Assembly (NCBI GenBank): GCA_900546875.1
Contig: URET01000019.1
Coordinates: 1-21,799 of the forward strand
DNA from: an uncultured Eubacteriales bacterium
Lineage (GTDB): Bacteria > Bacillota > Clostridia > Christensenellales > CAG-314
DNA: 21,799 bases
Reading direction: 5' to 3'
A model generated the notes under the pieces. The model searched no databases. It was not told the origin of the DNA and worked only from the letters and a program-made list of their open reading frames with translations. Positions 5,909 to 12,083 of the stretch are shown here, one piece after another. How positions within the stretch are numbered: position 1 is the stretch's first letter; every line of letters begins with the position of its first letter. The position numbers and the translations under genes were made by a program.

Positions 5909-7027
5909 ATGAGTTTTTCATTTGATCTGATTAAATATGACGTTTCCTCCGGCGCAAGACTCGGCGTTTTTCATACTCCTCACGGGGATGTCAAAACGCC
6001 TGCTTTTATGCCGGTGGGCACCCTTGCGACTGTTAAATCCGTTCTTCCGAGAGATCTGAAAGAGATCGGGACTCAGATCCTTCTTTCAAATACCTATCAT
6101 CTTCATCTCAGACCCGGAAGCGAAATAATCAGAAAAGTGGGCGGTCTTCATTCCTTTATGCACTGGGACGGTCCGATCCTTACCGACAGCGGCGGTTTTC
6201 AGGTTTTTTCACTTGGCAAGCTTTGCAGAATAAGCGAGGAAGGCGTCACTTTCAATTCGCATATCGACGGAAGCAAACAGATATTTACTCCGGAAAACGT
6301 GATGAAAATTCAGGAAAACCTCGGCGCCGACGTCATAATGGCGTTCGATGAGTGCACACCTTACGGCGCGGACAAAAAAACCTCGGAAGCTGCAATGGAA
6401 AGAACTCTCAGGTGGCTCAACAGATGCCGGGAAGCCAAAACTTCGGAAAATCAGATCCTGTTTCCCATCATTCAGGGAAATATGTTCAAAGACCTTCGTG
6501 TAAAGAGTGCAGTCGAAACTGCAAAATACGCACAGTGCGGTATTGCTGTAGGCGGGCTGAGCGTAGGAGAACCGGCAGAGCTCATGTACGAAATACTCGA
6601 CGAACTGCAGCCTTATTATCCGGTAAATATGCCGCGGTATCTTATGGGGGTAGGAACGCCTGATTATATCATCGAAAGCGTGATGAGAGGAATAGATATG
6701 TTCGACTGCGTGCTTCCGACAAGAATTGCCCGCAACGGTACTGCTATGACCTCTCATGGCAGTGTAACCGTACGTAATGCCTTATACAAGGAGGATTTCG
6801 GCCCCCTCGACGATGAATGCGACTGTTATTGCTGCCGTAACTTTTCAAGAGCATATCTGAGACATCTCGTCAATACGAACGAAATCCTTGCCTGTACCCT
6901 TCTTTCTGTCCATAATATAAGATTTTTGCTCAAACTTACGGAAAATATCCGGAATGCGATTTCCTCCGGTACCCTGAAAGAATTCCGAAAGGAGTTTTAC
7001 GCCAAATATTACGGAGAATGCTTGTAG
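5909..7027 (+). CDS. tgt: tRNA-guanine transglycosylase Tgt
   Basis: Tgt exchanges guanine-34 of GUN anticodon tRNAs for preQ1, the step before QueA. The motifs are complete: HTPHGDVKTPAFMPVGTLATVK (22-43; positions from the ATG at 5909), the general acid/base Asp in DSGGFQVF (93-100), AFDECTPYG (145-153), QGNMFKDLR (189-197), GGLSVGE (215-221), and the nucleophile Asp 266 in GIDMFDCVLPTRIARNG. The zinc site is Cys304, Cys306, Cys309 and His335. The frame is open back to a GTG at 5804, but that would add 35 residues with no family similarity. The ATG at 5909 with GGAG at 5901-5904 gives 372 residues, the usual length. Zinc and catalytic residues are all present, so the enzyme should be active. 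Confidence 0.96.
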   Translation: MSFSFDLIKYDVSSGARLGVFHTPHGDVKTPAFMPVGTLATVKSVLPRDLKEIGTQILLSNTYHLHLRPGSEIIRKVGGLHSFMHWDGPILTDSGGFQVFSLGKLCRISEEGVTFNSHIDGSKQIFTPENVMKIQENLGADVIMAFDECTPYGADKKTSEAAMERTLRWLNRCREAKTSENQILFPIIQGNMFKDLRVKSAVETAKYAQCGIAVGGLSVGEPAELMYEILDELQPYYPVNMPRYLMGVGTPDYIIESVMRGIDMFDCVLPTRIARNGTAMTSHGSVTVRNALYKEDFGPLDDECDCYCCRNFSRAYLRHLVNTNEILACTLLSVHNIRFLLKLTENIRNAISSGTLKEFRKEFYAKYYGECL

Positions 7028-7129
7028 TGTGTTTTTCCGGGAGCATGCTGTTAAAATGCCGGTACGCAGGTTTATTTGATTTCGATGCAGTAAGGGTAAT
7101 ATAAAAATGTGTTTTTATGGAAAAAATGC

Positions 7130-7158
7130 TTTTCAAGTAGACGTTAATGTGATATAAT
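7130..7158 (+). promoter_or_regulatory. Promoter for yajC
   Basis: A perfect TATAAT (7153-7158) is preceded by TG at 7150-7151 (extended -10). The weak -35 TTTTCA (7130-7135) is 17 bp upstream. It would start a transcript near 7165 that could run through yajC, the small membrane protein and scfA-scfB. Confidence 0.7.
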
Positions 7159-7175
7159 ATAGTGAATTATTTTTA

Positions 7176-7226
7176 GCGGACTGCTATGTCCGGAGGTTTC
7201 ATCCCGGCTCACCGTCCGCAAAGGAG
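7176..7226 (+). promoter_or_regulatory. Candidate switching hairpins in the yajC leader
   Basis: GCGGAC (7176-7181) can pair locally with GTCCG (7188-7192; 5 bp, loop of 6) or over a longer range with GTCCGC (7214-7219; 6 bp). The two pairings exclude each other, and the second lies directly before the ribosome binding site AAGGAG (7221-7226). This is the arrangement expected of a translation-controlling leader, but I do not recognise a known class. Confidence 0.3.
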
Positions 7227-7231
7227 ATATA

Positions 7232-7609
7232 ATGCTTAACAGCGCTTTGTTGCTTTTTGAAGAAACTCAGACTCAGAACAACGACTGGATGACATGGGTA
7301 ATGCTTATCGTTGTATTGGGCGCTTTTGCCGCAATGATGTTTTTCTCGGGACGCAGCAAGAAGAAAAGAGAAAAGGAGCTTCAGGAAAAGCTGAAAGTGG
7401 GAAGCTGGGTGCTTACGAATAGCGGCGTTATCGGAGTTGTGACCGAGTTGGGCGACAGTTATGCCATTATCAGCACCGGCAAAGAAGATAATCCTTCCTC
7501 AATGTGCTTCCATTCTTCGACGATATATCAGGTCTATGACAAACCTCCGTTTTTCGTTAATAAGAGCGGCGAAGAAGAATCCGAGCCCGTTTATAATGAA
7601 ATAAAGTGA
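7232..7609 (+). CDS. yajC: Preprotein translocase subunit YajC
   Basis: YajC is the small single-pass partner of SecD-SecF in the bacterial Sec holotranslocon. The 125-residue product has a short N-terminal outside segment, one membrane helix (about residues 19-39, WMTWVMLIVVLGAFAAMMFF), then the diagnostic basic patch RSKKKREKELQEKLKVGSWV and the small beta domain TNSGVIGVVTELGDSYAII (62-80) facing the cytosol. The length is slightly above the usual 85-115. AAGGAG at 7221-7226, five bases before ATG, supports the start. It sits between tgt and the SCIFF genes, with secD-secF 2.2 kb downstream, a typical clostridial order. Confidence 0.9.
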   Translation: MLNSALLLFEETQTQNNDWMTWVMLIVVLGAFAAMMFFSGRSKKKREKELQEKLKVGSWVLTNSGVIGVVTELGDSYAIISTGKEDNPSSMCFHSSTIYQVYDKPPFFVNKSGEEESEPVYNEIK

Positions 7610-7717
7610 TTCAAGGATCGTTTTCAGATAGAGTTTAAAGGATCGCGTCGGAGTGTTCTAAAAGTCGGCTTACCGGAATAACCTTAAATGTGACAAAAAT
7701 CGTCATCGGAGGTTATT

Positions 7718-8107
7718 ATGAGAAGCGGCTCAGTTAAAGGAATAGTTAAGGAAGGCGTTACCGGAGGTATCGCCGCTTCGTTGATTTCAGCGATACTTGT
7801 TTTGATATTTGCAGTGATATGCAGACTTACCGCCCCGAGCGACCTGGTTATGCAACTTATAAATCAGGTCATAAAAGGCGTAAGTATATTCGTCGGCGTT
7901 TACTTGATGATAAAAACCGCTCAGCATGGCTTTCTGAAAGGATTGGTCGGGGGCGCGGTATTTTTTCTTGTGTCGTTGACAGTATTTCTTATTCTTGGCG
8001 GGGAACCGAGTTTCGGAAGTATACTGCTGGACATTGCCATTGCGCTGATAAACGGTACCCTGACCGGTGTGCTTGCGGTCAATAAAAAACGGATAGCGAA
8101 AGCATGA
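7718..8107 (+). CDS. Four-helix membrane protein, TIGR04086 type
   Basis: The 129-residue product is almost wholly hydrophobic, with four predicted membrane helices at about residues 16-38, 46-66, 71-94 and 100-122, and short basic ends (MRSGSVKGIVKEG and NKKRIAKA). Size, topology and position between yajC and the SCIFF precursor match a family of unknown function described in Firmicutes as TIGR04086; I recall it from this neighbourhood but could not search for it. GGAGG at 7708-7712, five bases before ATG, supports the start. No catalytic or transport motif is visible. Its steady association with SCIFF genes makes a role in export, immunity or membrane handling of that peptide conceivable, but this is inference. 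Confidence 0.72.
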   Translation: MRSGSVKGIVKEGVTGGIAASLISAILVLIFAVICRLTAPSDLVMQLINQVIKGVSIFVGVYLMIKTAQHGFLKGLVGGAVFFLVSLTVFLILGGEPSFGSILLDIAIALINGTLTGVLAVNKKRIAKA

Positions 8108-8173
8108 GATACTGCTTTTTAATATTAATGAATGTCGGCGGTCGGCCGCTGAGGTAAAGACAAAGGAGTTATT

Positions 8174-8341
8174 ATGAAACATGTTAAAGTAATTGCAAAT
8201 GCCAAGCTTAATATTCCCGATGAAAACAGCGGATGCGGAGAATGCCGCAGCAGCTGTCAGTCTGCATGCAAGACTTCCTGCACGGTCGGGAACCAGTCAT
8301 GCGAGAAAAAGGTGAAGATAAGGTATCAGGGGAAGAAATAA
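8174..8341 (+). CDS. scfA: SCIFF ranthipeptide precursor (six cysteines in forty-five)
   Basis: A 55-codon gene with a good ribosome binding site (AAAGGAG 8162-8168, five bases before ATG). The peptide starts MKHVKVIANAKL and carries exactly six cysteines at residues 21, 24, 28, 32, 36 and 43 in the invariant core CGECRSSCQSACKTSCTVGN, then QSCEKK and a basic tail. This spacing is the hallmark of the SCIFF family (TIGR03973), the substrate of the radical SAM enzyme encoded 46 bp downstream. In the characterised homologue CteA, as I remember it, the maturase builds a thioether between a Cys and a Thr in the KTSCT region; here Cys32 and Thr37 occupy the matching places. The tail after the sixth cysteine (EKKVKIRYQGKK) is longer than in most members I recall. 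No protease or exporter gene accompanies it. Confidence 0.95.
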   Translation: MKHVKVIANAKLNIPDENSGCGECRSSCQSACKTSCTVGNQSCEKKVKIRYQGKK

Positions 8342-8376
8342 GCTGTTTTTGCCTGTTACGGAGCAAAAACTCAGTT

Positions 8377-8390
8377 GAGGAGAGAAATTG
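8377..8390 (+). promoter_or_regulatory. Ribosome binding site and TTG start of scfB
   Basis: GAGGAG (8377-8382) is five bases upstream of TTG (8388-8390). No ATG or GTG in frame nearby fits the family N-terminus, so the rare TTG is the likely initiator. This may set the maturase at a lower level than its substrate. Confidence 0.75.
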
Positions 8391-9692
8391 GTACATACAT
8401 TCAAATGCAACGGAAACTGTCTTGTCTACGACAGTGAGAGCGGAGCGCTGCTCAAAGTGGACGAGACGGTTTATGCTTTGCTTTGCGGCGGCAGACCGGA
8501 AGGACCAGAAGCAGACGAGGCTCTTGCCGAAATAGAAGAACTCAAAAGGGAGGGTGTTTTATATGCTTCTCCGAATCCGTGCAAGAGCGTAGTAAAAAGC
8601 AAAGAGATCAAGTCGCTTTGCGTACATATCAGTCATGATTGCAATCTCAGATGCGGGTATTGTTTTGCGGACGAAGGAGCCTACCACGGAAAACGCGAAT
8701 ATATGAGCGTTGAGGTGGGAAGAGCGGCCGTAGATTTTCTTATCGCCCGTTCGGGGAAGAGACACAATCTCGAAATGGATTTTTTCGGCGGGGAGCCGCT
8801 GATGAATTACGATGTTCTCAAAGACATGGTAGAATACGGGAAAGAGCGCGCAAAGGAGGCCGGGAAAGAATTCAAGTTCACCGTCACGACGAACGGGCTT
8901 CTTCTCGATGATGAAAAAATCGAGTATCTTGACCGCGAGATGGATAATGTAGTCATGTCGCTCGACGGGAGAAGAGAGATCAATGACGCCGTAAGGAAAA
9001 CGCCCAACGGCAAAGGCAGTTTTGATCTGATCGCGGACAAGTTCAGGAGGTTTGCCGAAAAACGAGGAGAGAAAAGTCACTATTTAAGGGGAACCTTTAC
9101 TTCTCTGAATTCTGATTTTTCGAAGGATGTTCTTTATATGGCGGATATGGGATTTGAGCAGATATCTGTCGAACCCGTGGTACTTCCTGCTGATCATCCG
9201 TTGGCAATAAAGGAAGAGCAGCTTCCGGTCGTATTGAAGGAGTACGAAATACTTGCGCAAGAGTACGTGAAAAGAAGGAAAAACGGCAAATGGTTTTCGT
9301 TTTTTCATTTTGCTCTTGATCTGGACGGCGGTCCCTGCTTCAAAAAGAGGATAACCGGCTGCGGAGCCGGGAGTGAGTATATGGCAGTAGCTCCGAACGG
9401 AGACATATATCCTTGTCATCAGTTTGTGGGGGAGAAGGAGTACCTGATCGGAAACGTAAAAAGCGGTATACTTGACGAAGGTATAAGGGACAGGATATCC
9501 CGCAGCAACGTGTTTACCAAGAAGGAGTGCGCAGATTGCTGGGCGAAGTATCTGTGCAGCGGCGGGTGCAATGCCAACGCAGTGCATTTCTCCGGGGATA
9601 TAAACAGGCCTTATGCGATGGCGTGCGAGATGATGAAGAAGCGTCTGGAGTGCGCAATGTGGGTAAAAGCAGAGGAAGCTGAGGAAAACTAA
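8388..9692 (+). CDS. scfB: SCIFF radical SAM maturase (SPASM domain)
   Basis: This enzyme uses SAM and iron-sulfur clusters to form thioether bonds in ScfA. Domains in order: an N-terminal peptide-binding (RRE-like) region, about residues 1-70; the radical SAM core with Cys85, Cys89, Cys92 in HDCNLRCGYCFADEGAYH; GGEP (134-137); TTNG (167-170); and SLDGRREINDAVRKT (191-205). The C-terminal SPASM domain supplies ligands for two further clusters: Cys317 and Cys325, Cys343 in PNGDIYPCHQF, Cys381-x2-Cys384-x5-Cys390-x3-Cys394, and Cys413. The FADEGAYHG segment after the cluster motif is typical of SCIFF maturases (TIGR03974). The TTG start gives an N-terminus VHTFKCNGNCLVYDSESGA that aligns with the family. 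Length is 434 residues, slightly under the usual 450. It is almost certainly co-transcribed with scfA. Confidence 0.95.
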   Translation: MVHTFKCNGNCLVYDSESGALLKVDETVYALLCGGRPEGPEADEALAEIEELKREGVLYASPNPCKSVVKSKEIKSLCVHISHDCNLRCGYCFADEGAYHGKREYMSVEVGRAAVDFLIARSGKRHNLEMDFFGGEPLMNYDVLKDMVEYGKERAKEAGKEFKFTVTTNGLLLDDEKIEYLDREMDNVVMSLDGRREINDAVRKTPNGKGSFDLIADKFRRFAEKRGEKSHYLRGTFTSLNSDFSKDVLYMADMGFEQISVEPVVLPADHPLAIKEEQLPVVLKEYEILAQEYVKRRKNGKWFSFFHFALDLDGGPCFKKRITGCGAGSEYMAVAPNGDIYPCHQFVGEKEYLIGNVKSGILDEGIRDRISRSNVFTKKECADCWAKYLCSGGCNANAVHFSGDINRPYAMACEMMKKRLECAMWVKAEEAEEN

Positions 9693-9696
9693 GTAA

Positions 9697-9723
9697 AAAC
9701 GATAGTTAATCGTTTGACTATCG
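9697..9723. promoter_or_regulatory. Two overlapping inverted repeats at the secD promoter
   Basis: AAACGAT (9697-9703) and ATCGTTT (9709-9715) form a perfect dyad around AGTTA. The overlapping CGATAGT (9700-9706) and ACTATCG (9717-9723) form another perfect 7-bp dyad. Both run into the -35 box (9714-9719). They could be an operator, or in RNA a weak end for the scfB transcript, because a T run follows at 9729-9735. Confidence 0.5.
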
Positions 9724-9742
9724 ACAAATTTTTTTATATAAT
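9714..9742 (+). promoter_or_regulatory. Strong promoter for secD-secF
   Basis: TTGACT (9714-9719) and a perfect TATAAT (9737-9742) are exactly 17 bp apart, with an AT-rich spacer. This is the best sigma-A consensus in the window. It gives secD-secF a transcript separate from scfA-scfB. Confidence 0.88.
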
Positions 9743-9784
9743 ATGTAGGTTGAAGTTTTTAAACAAGTTAGGAGGCAAACATAG

Positions 9785-11203
9785 ATGAACAAGACGAAGT
9801 CCATCGTATGGCTATGTGTAATAGTTATTGTGCTTGCGTTATATGCGGTGGTAAGTTTTCTTCCGAGATTTGAAATATCGGCTACCGATGATTTCATTCC
9901 CGTCGTGGAACAAATAACCCTCGGAACGGATCTCGCTCTTTCGGAATATCCGAATTACAGAGTAGCGGAAGGCACAGTTTTTAATGTCAATGAGTATTAT
10001 ACAGGGATCGACGGCTCGTATGTCGACGCTGAAGGCAATCCTGTAGAGGATGCGGACAAGGTGAAAATACCTGCTGACGAATTGGAGAAAAGAGTTTTGA
10101 ATACGGCCGAGACCATGAGAAAAAGGCTTTCTCTTATCACCAATTCCAATTATGAAGTAACCGTGCTGGACGGAAACAAGATCTCCGTTGAGCTTTCCGA
10201 TATCACTAACAGTTTGACTGTTTTTGAGTTGCTCAAGGGCACGGGATACGTGCAGTTCAAATTGCTTCCCGAAAGTCCTACCGACGATACGGATTTTACG
10301 CAATATGACGATGTGCTCAGTTATGAACAGGTGACATTCTACGGGCTGAATTATGATTCGTCCACATCTTCTTATTATATCCTCTTTAATTTTGCCAAGG
10401 ACGGCGCTTCTACATTCAAGGAGGCGAGCAGGGCTTACAGAGAAGATTCGGATAATACAATGTATTTGTGCTATCTTGTTGACGGAGTGCTTCAGGGTTC
10501 GCCCTTGACAATCTCTTCGGTATACACAGCCTCATATATTTACTTTACAGGTTTTACGAGTCAGAATGCCGCTATCACTTCCGGCCTGATGATCGAAAAC
10601 GAACCGTATGAAGCACCGCTTATAAAGAGTAATATAGAAATGATCTATCTTTCTTCTAAGCTTGGAGAAAAAGCCGCTTCTTCACTTCTTTATGCGGGGC
10701 TGATCCTTCTTGGCGTATGCATGGTGATCATGGTCATCAGATTCAAAGGGATGGGGATCGCGGCGGCTCTTTCGCTTGCCCTGTATGCGATGCTTCTTAT
10801 AAGCTTCTTTGTACTCGTTCCTGCAATGCCTTTCAATCTTTCCAATGCTTTGGGTGCGATTGTATCCGTGGTCATAGCGTTTGCGGCTCAGGTGCTTATG
10901 CTTGTTTACGTGGAAAGACGTTTTTCCGAATTGCATAAATCGAGAAAACTTGCTCTCAAGGACGGACTCAAAGCTTCTGTTCTGCCTCTTATAGGTCTGC
11001 ATGTCGGTGTATTCGCAGCAGCTATACCTTGCGCCGTATTTATGCAGGGAGCGATAGTCGGCTTTGCATTGTCAGTGATATTCGGGGCGATAGTATCGTG
11101 TATTTCATTGCTCTTCACTGTGCTTCTCGTGTACGTGCTCAATCCTCTTTTTGCAAACGATAAAGCGTTTGGTCTCAGAGTCTCCTTAAAGGAGGGTAAA
11201 TAA
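9785..11203 (+). CDS. secD: Protein translocase subunit SecD, divergent
   Basis: SecD and SecF form the membrane complex that uses the proton gradient to help pull exported proteins through SecYEG. The 472-residue product has a first membrane helix (about 6-26), a large outside domain (about 28-295) and five C-terminal helices (about 300-455), the correct topology. Position before secF also fits. It is divergent: the usual LGLDLxGG motif is reduced to LGTDL (46-50). The helix that normally reads G-M-A-V-D-A-N-V before the F-E-R-I-R-E loop is here SVVIAFAAQVLMLVYVERR (361-379), with no Asp or Asn. That Asp is needed for proton coupling in characterised SecDF. The loop feature ERRFSEL and the GFALSVIFGAIVSCI helix (426-440) remain. 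AGGAGG (9770-9775) supports the start. The identity is secure from context and fold; activity is in doubt. Confidence 0.83.
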   Translation: MNKTKSIVWLCVIVIVLALYAVVSFLPRFEISATDDFIPVVEQITLGTDLALSEYPNYRVAEGTVFNVNEYYTGIDGSYVDAEGNPVEDADKVKIPADELEKRVLNTAETMRKRLSLITNSNYEVTVLDGNKISVELSDITNSLTVFELLKGTGYVQFKLLPESPTDDTDFTQYDDVLSYEQVTFYGLNYDSSTSSYYILFNFAKDGASTFKEASRAYREDSDNTMYLCYLVDGVLQGSPLTISSVYTASYIYFTGFTSQNAAITSGLMIENEPYEAPLIKSNIEMIYLSSKLGEKAASSLLYAGLILLGVCMVIMVIRFKGMGIAAALSLALYAMLLISFFVLVPAMPFNLSNALGAIVSVVIAFAAQVLMLVYVERRFSELHKSRKLALKDGLKASVLPLIGLHVGVFAAAIPCAVFMQGAIVGFALSVIFGAIVSCISLLFTVLLVYVLNPLFANDKAFGLRVSLKEGK

Positions 11204-12016
11204 ATGAAGAAAGCAGTTATATCATGTATTATAGCTCTGGTTCTTATAGTCGTCGGGATAGTGCTCACTCTCGTGAAGGGAGCAGGGCTGAGCACCGATT
11301 TTACCAAGGGTACACAGATAGACGTAAAATTCAATACTACCGTTACGGACGATGTATATGAGGATTATGCCTCAAAGCTTGTCAAGGCCGTTGAAGGCGC
11401 CGGGTATAATGTCAGCGAGGTAAGAGCGCTGCGCAATGTGAAACAGATAAGCGGGGTAAGGATCGTTTTCTCCGGTGTGCTCAATAATGCTCAGCTGACT
11501 CTGCCTGATGTTACAGAGGGTATGACTTATACCGTTTCCACGATCTATCCTGCTTCGACACAGAGCATATGGACCATAGTCTGGGTGCTTGTGATTTCAG
11601 TGGCGATAATGTTTGTTTACACCGCTGTTGAAAACAGAAAGCGTAAACCTTTACTGTGCGCGTTCACGGTATTGATCGTCACAATACTCGGTATCGCATT
11701 GACAGCGGGTCTTTATCTTATCGTGAGTGCATTGTTTGCACTGGAGATATCCGTTTATACTTTATGCGGAATTGCTTTGGCGGCCGTGTTATGCGGAATG
11801 GCGTCGATCTCTTCGGTCAGAGAAGTTAAGAATTCGGGCTGTTCCTGTAAATGGCTGATTCCTGCAGGTATAGTCGGGATCATCGGCATGGTGATCCTCG
11901 GAGTTTTCGGATTTGCCTCGTTTATGGCGGCAGGTATAGCGGCGGTGCTCAGCGCGGTGTTTACGGCGCTTTGTATCACCACTCCTTTTGTGAAAAACGG
12001 TATTGAGAATAAATAA
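11204..12016 (+). CDS. secF: Protein translocase subunit SecF, divergent
   Basis: SecF is the second half of the SecDF proton-driven export motor. The 270-residue product begins directly after the secD stop with no gap; its ribosome binding site (AAGGAGGG about 11189-11196) lies inside secD. The family signature near the N-terminus, usually DFTGGT, appears as STDFTKGTQIDVKF (30-43) after the first helix (4-24). Five more helices follow (about 123-142, 148-176, 182-204, 217-238, 240-260). The canonical S-x-N-D-T-V-V-V-F-D-R-I-R-E block of the fourth helix is here YTLCGIALAAVLCGMASISS (185-204) followed by VREVK; the acidic and Asn residues are missing, in parallel with SecD. The protein is also somewhat short. 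Position and the DFTKGT motif support the name. Confidence 0.82.
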   Translation: MKKAVISCIIALVLIVVGIVLTLVKGAGLSTDFTKGTQIDVKFNTTVTDDVYEDYASKLVKAVEGAGYNVSEVRALRNVKQISGVRIVFSGVLNNAQLTLPDVTEGMTYTVSTIYPASTQSIWTIVWVLVISVAIMFVYTAVENRKRKPLLCAFTVLIVTILGIALTAGLYLIVSALFALEISVYTLCGIALAAVLCGMASISSVREVKNSGCSCKWLIPAGIVGIIGMVILGVFGFASFMAAGIAAVLSAVFTALCITTPFVKNGIENK

Positions 12017-12035
12017 TTTTTAAAGACCAATAAAG

Positions 12036-12063
12036 AGCCTTCCAAATGTTCCGGAGGGCTTTT
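12036..12063 (+). terminator. Hairpin terminator after secF
   Basis: AGCCTTCC (12036-12043) pairs with GGAGGGCT (12053-12060) with one G-U, and is followed by TTTT. The T run is short, so termination may be partial, which would let some transcription reach recJ; no separate recJ promoter is obvious. Confidence 0.6.
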
Positions 12064-12083
12064 ATTCATAATCAAAAGAGAAT

